Positions 62,782-64,000 of a DNA stretch of 64,000 nt are shown here, in pieces. Origin of the DNA: JAXMAF01 sp046350555 (GTDB lineage: Bacteria; Planctomycetota; Phycisphaerae; Phycisphaerales; SM1A02); assembly GCA_046350555.1 (NCBI GenBank), contig JAXMAF010000014.1, positions 1-64,000 of the forward strand, read 5' to 3'. The translations under genes were made by a program, and so were the position numbers. Within the stretch, counting starts at the first letter, position 1. Each line of letters starts with the position of its first letter. A model generated the notes under the pieces. That model saw nothing but the letters and a program-made list of their open reading frames with translations. It did not search any database and had not been told where the DNA came from.

Positions 62782-63118
62782 TCCGCTCGTCGCGGTTCGG
62801 CACATGCTCGACTACGCCCGCGAGGCGGTGGCGATGGCGCACGACCGGAAGCGGGGCGATCTCGACACGGACCGGATGTTCGAGCTCGCATTGGTGCGGC
62901 TGGTCGAGATCGTTGGTGAAGCGGCAACGCGGATCGACGCACCGACCCGCGCGAAGATTCCAGCACTGCCATGGCGCGATATCTGCGACACGCGGAATCG
63001 GATCATTCACGGGTACGACCAGGTCAACTTCGACGTGCTTTGGGAGATCGTGCAGGACGACCTGCCTCCATTGATTCTCGCCTTGTCGACGTTCCTCGAC
63101 GTTCAACCGCATCGCTGA
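62768..63118 (+). CDS. HEPN-domain toxin (DUF86)
   Basis: A 116-residue all-helical HEPN protein of the DUF86 type. The RNase motif Rx4-6H is present as RNRIIHGYD (Arg76, His81, and Tyr83, the residue AMPylated in studied HEPN/MNT pairs). RHMLDYAREAVAMAHDRKRG and ELALVRLVEIVGEAATRI are family-typical helices. ATG 62768 lies 14 bases before the stop of the MNT gene, so they are translationally coupled. By family this is an RNase toxin held in check by its MNT partner. Both look intact. Confidence 0.93.
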   Translation: MTRRDPLVAVRHMLDYAREAVAMAHDRKRGDLDTDRMFELALVRLVEIVGEAATRIDAPTRAKIPALPWRDICDTRNRIIHGYDQVNFDVLWEIVQDDLPPLILALSTFLDVQPHR

Positions 63119-63131
63119 CCCGATTGCCCGC

Positions 63132-63440
63132 ATGCCCAAGAAGCCAGGCCCAACGCCGCGCGGTTCCAAGCCATCCACCAAGGCGAGCGGCTCGAAGCGC
63201 CAACCATCGACCACACCGCGCGCCAAGCTCGGCGCCACATCGAACCGCACCCTCGTCTCCAATGGCACCCCCGTCGCCGCCTTCAAACACCGCGAGACGC
63301 GGAAGGGCCGTCGCCTTGGCGACACGACGGGAAGGGCTCGAAAACTCGCCGTCGGTCATCGAGCGCTGTCGCGCTCCGTCCCGCCAGCGCGGTCGCGCTG
63401 CACCCGCGCCGCCGCCGCCGCGCCGGCCCGTTGCGGGTAG
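63132..63440 (+). pseudogene. Possible N-terminal remnant of a DNA methyltransferase
   Basis: A small basic frame starting MPKKPGPTPRGSKPSTKAS and reaching VAAFKHRETRKG at about residue 59. It resembles the N-terminus of type III-like DNA methyltransferases (MPKKP... followed by V.sFrHadkRkNIPT). The expected continuation is not found; after 63310 the frame is Arg-rich and overlaps the convergent gene. It begins 13 bases after the HEPN gene. I am not sure it is a gene; it may be just a basic open frame. Confidence 0.35.
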
Positions 63441-64000
63441 TCGACCGGCATCGCCCACACTCCCCACAGGTCCGTCTCGACGAGCCCGCGCTCCGACGCT
63501 GGAAGGTCGAAGCGCAGGAGCATGATCAGGTCGGTCACGCCCCACGGATGCATGAACCAGCAGCGGTGACCCGTGATGTTGAAGCCGCGCTCTTCCTTGC
63601 CGTGCGACACGTCGACGATCTCGACGTTCGGAAGCGACTCCAGCAGCGCCTGCTCGTCGTCGCTCGCATGCCCCTGCTTGCCGGCGCGCGGTCCGCCGCC
63701 CATGAAGATCTCGGCCACGTCGAGGGCCTCGTCGTCATCGGTCACGGTGATCACCGGACGTTCCGCGATCGAAGCGATGGCGGGCAGCCGGTCGAGGAAG
63801 AGACCGAGCTCGACGTCGGGCATCTCGAAGACGACCGCACCGAGCCGGTAGCGCTCGCGCGCCCCCGGTCCGGCGGCCTCCGCGATCTCCGCCAGCGCCT
63901 GGCTCGTCACCCTTCCGCCGGCGCTCCAGCAGACGATGTTGATCCGGCTGGCGCTGGTGCCGTCGGCGAGCAGGTCGAGCAGCGCCGAAAGCGCCCCCGT
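63356..64000 (-). CDS. DUF900-like alpha/beta hydrolase (partial)
   Basis: The C-terminal 214 residues of a hydrolase related to the lipoprotein at 34474-35850; the N-terminal half is off the right end of the window. The nucleophile motif IVCWSAGGRVTSQALA is close to the edge. Further similarities are FEMPDVELGLFLDRLP, HRCWFMHPWGVTDLIMLLRF, DLPASERGLVE and MPVDYPQR. The C-terminus is an Ala/Arg-rich tail. Probably also an exported esterase or lipase; whether it has a lipobox cannot be seen. It converges on the methylase-like remnant. Confidence 0.8.
   Translation of the reverse strand, partial: TGALSALLDLLADGTSASRINIVCWSAGGRVTSQALAEIAEAAGPGARERYRLGAVVFEMPDVELGLFLDRLPAIASIAERPVITVTDDDEALDVAEIFMGGGPRAGKQGHASDDEQALLESLPNVEIVDVSHGKEERGFNITGHRCWFMHPWGVTDLIMLLRFDLPASERGLVETDLWGVWAMPVDYPQRAGAAAAARVQRDRAGGTERDSAR

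Overview
The window looks like a stretch of a high-GC Planctomycetota genome, most likely a Phycisphaerae-type bacterium. Four secreted proteins (starting near 32.3, 42.1, 48.0 and 60.1 kb) end in paired 'DLNGDGxVDGxDLGxLLxxWG' repeats, the dockerin-like C-terminus common in that class. Two loci pair an extracytoplasmic sigma factor of the planctomycete type with a large Ser/Thr kinase carrying TPR or WD40 repeats. Lipoproteins, RND and MacB-like exporters and DUF4139-like secreted proteins fit the same picture. No rRNA, tRNA or CRISPR array was seen.

Layout. 0.1-1.1 kb: a lipoprotein and a type II antitoxin with an internally deleted toxin. 1.4-6.3 kb (minus): a MacB-like ABC exporter operon (host-attachment-like protein, ATPase, FtsX permease, adaptor). 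6.5-11 kb: a small basic protein, STAS protein, MFS permease, di-haem cytochrome and MOSC protein. 11.4-14.2 kb: two tandem related secreted proteins. 14.3-19.7 kb: a TetR/RND/adaptor operon with a palindrome touching the TetR start codon. 20.1-21.85 kb: an AT-richer island with an AAA ATPase followed by a TOPRIM-like DUF3226 protein, a candidate defence pair. 22-25.3 kb: kinase-TPR and sigma factor. 26.2-30.4 kb: a three-gene HTTM operon facing a VKOR-DsbA-DsbA fusion. 30.8-41.5 kb: two AraC-type regulators, each divergent from a secreted-protein gene (one intact, one broken), hydrolase lipoproteins and membrane proteins. 42-48 kb: dockerin proteins around a PepSY/DUF347/two-component operon. 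48.5-53.4 kb: a subtilisin with a prodomain-like partner and a large secreted helical protein. 53.5-59.8 kb: sigma factor, WD40 kinase and a frame-shifted transglutaminase region. 60-64 kb: a lectin-like dockerin protein, remnants of a restriction-modification system around an intact MNT/HEPN toxin-antitoxin pair, and a truncated hydrolase.

Two dispersed repeat families tie the accessory parts together. Family R2 (about 150-240 bp, three copies at 41.9, 48.2 and 50.8 kb, same orientation) and family R1 (about 90 bp, copies at 0.7, 26.0 and 48.4 kb, with a short core ending in GTTRRRY-like heptamers) lie only between genes. Broken genes are frequent (toxin, lipase, secreted protein, AAA_14 ATPase, transglutaminase, lectin, restriction and methylase fragments). 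This suggests a flexible region, or in some cases assembly errors at single bases. All family names rest on motif recognition by eye; no database search was run.
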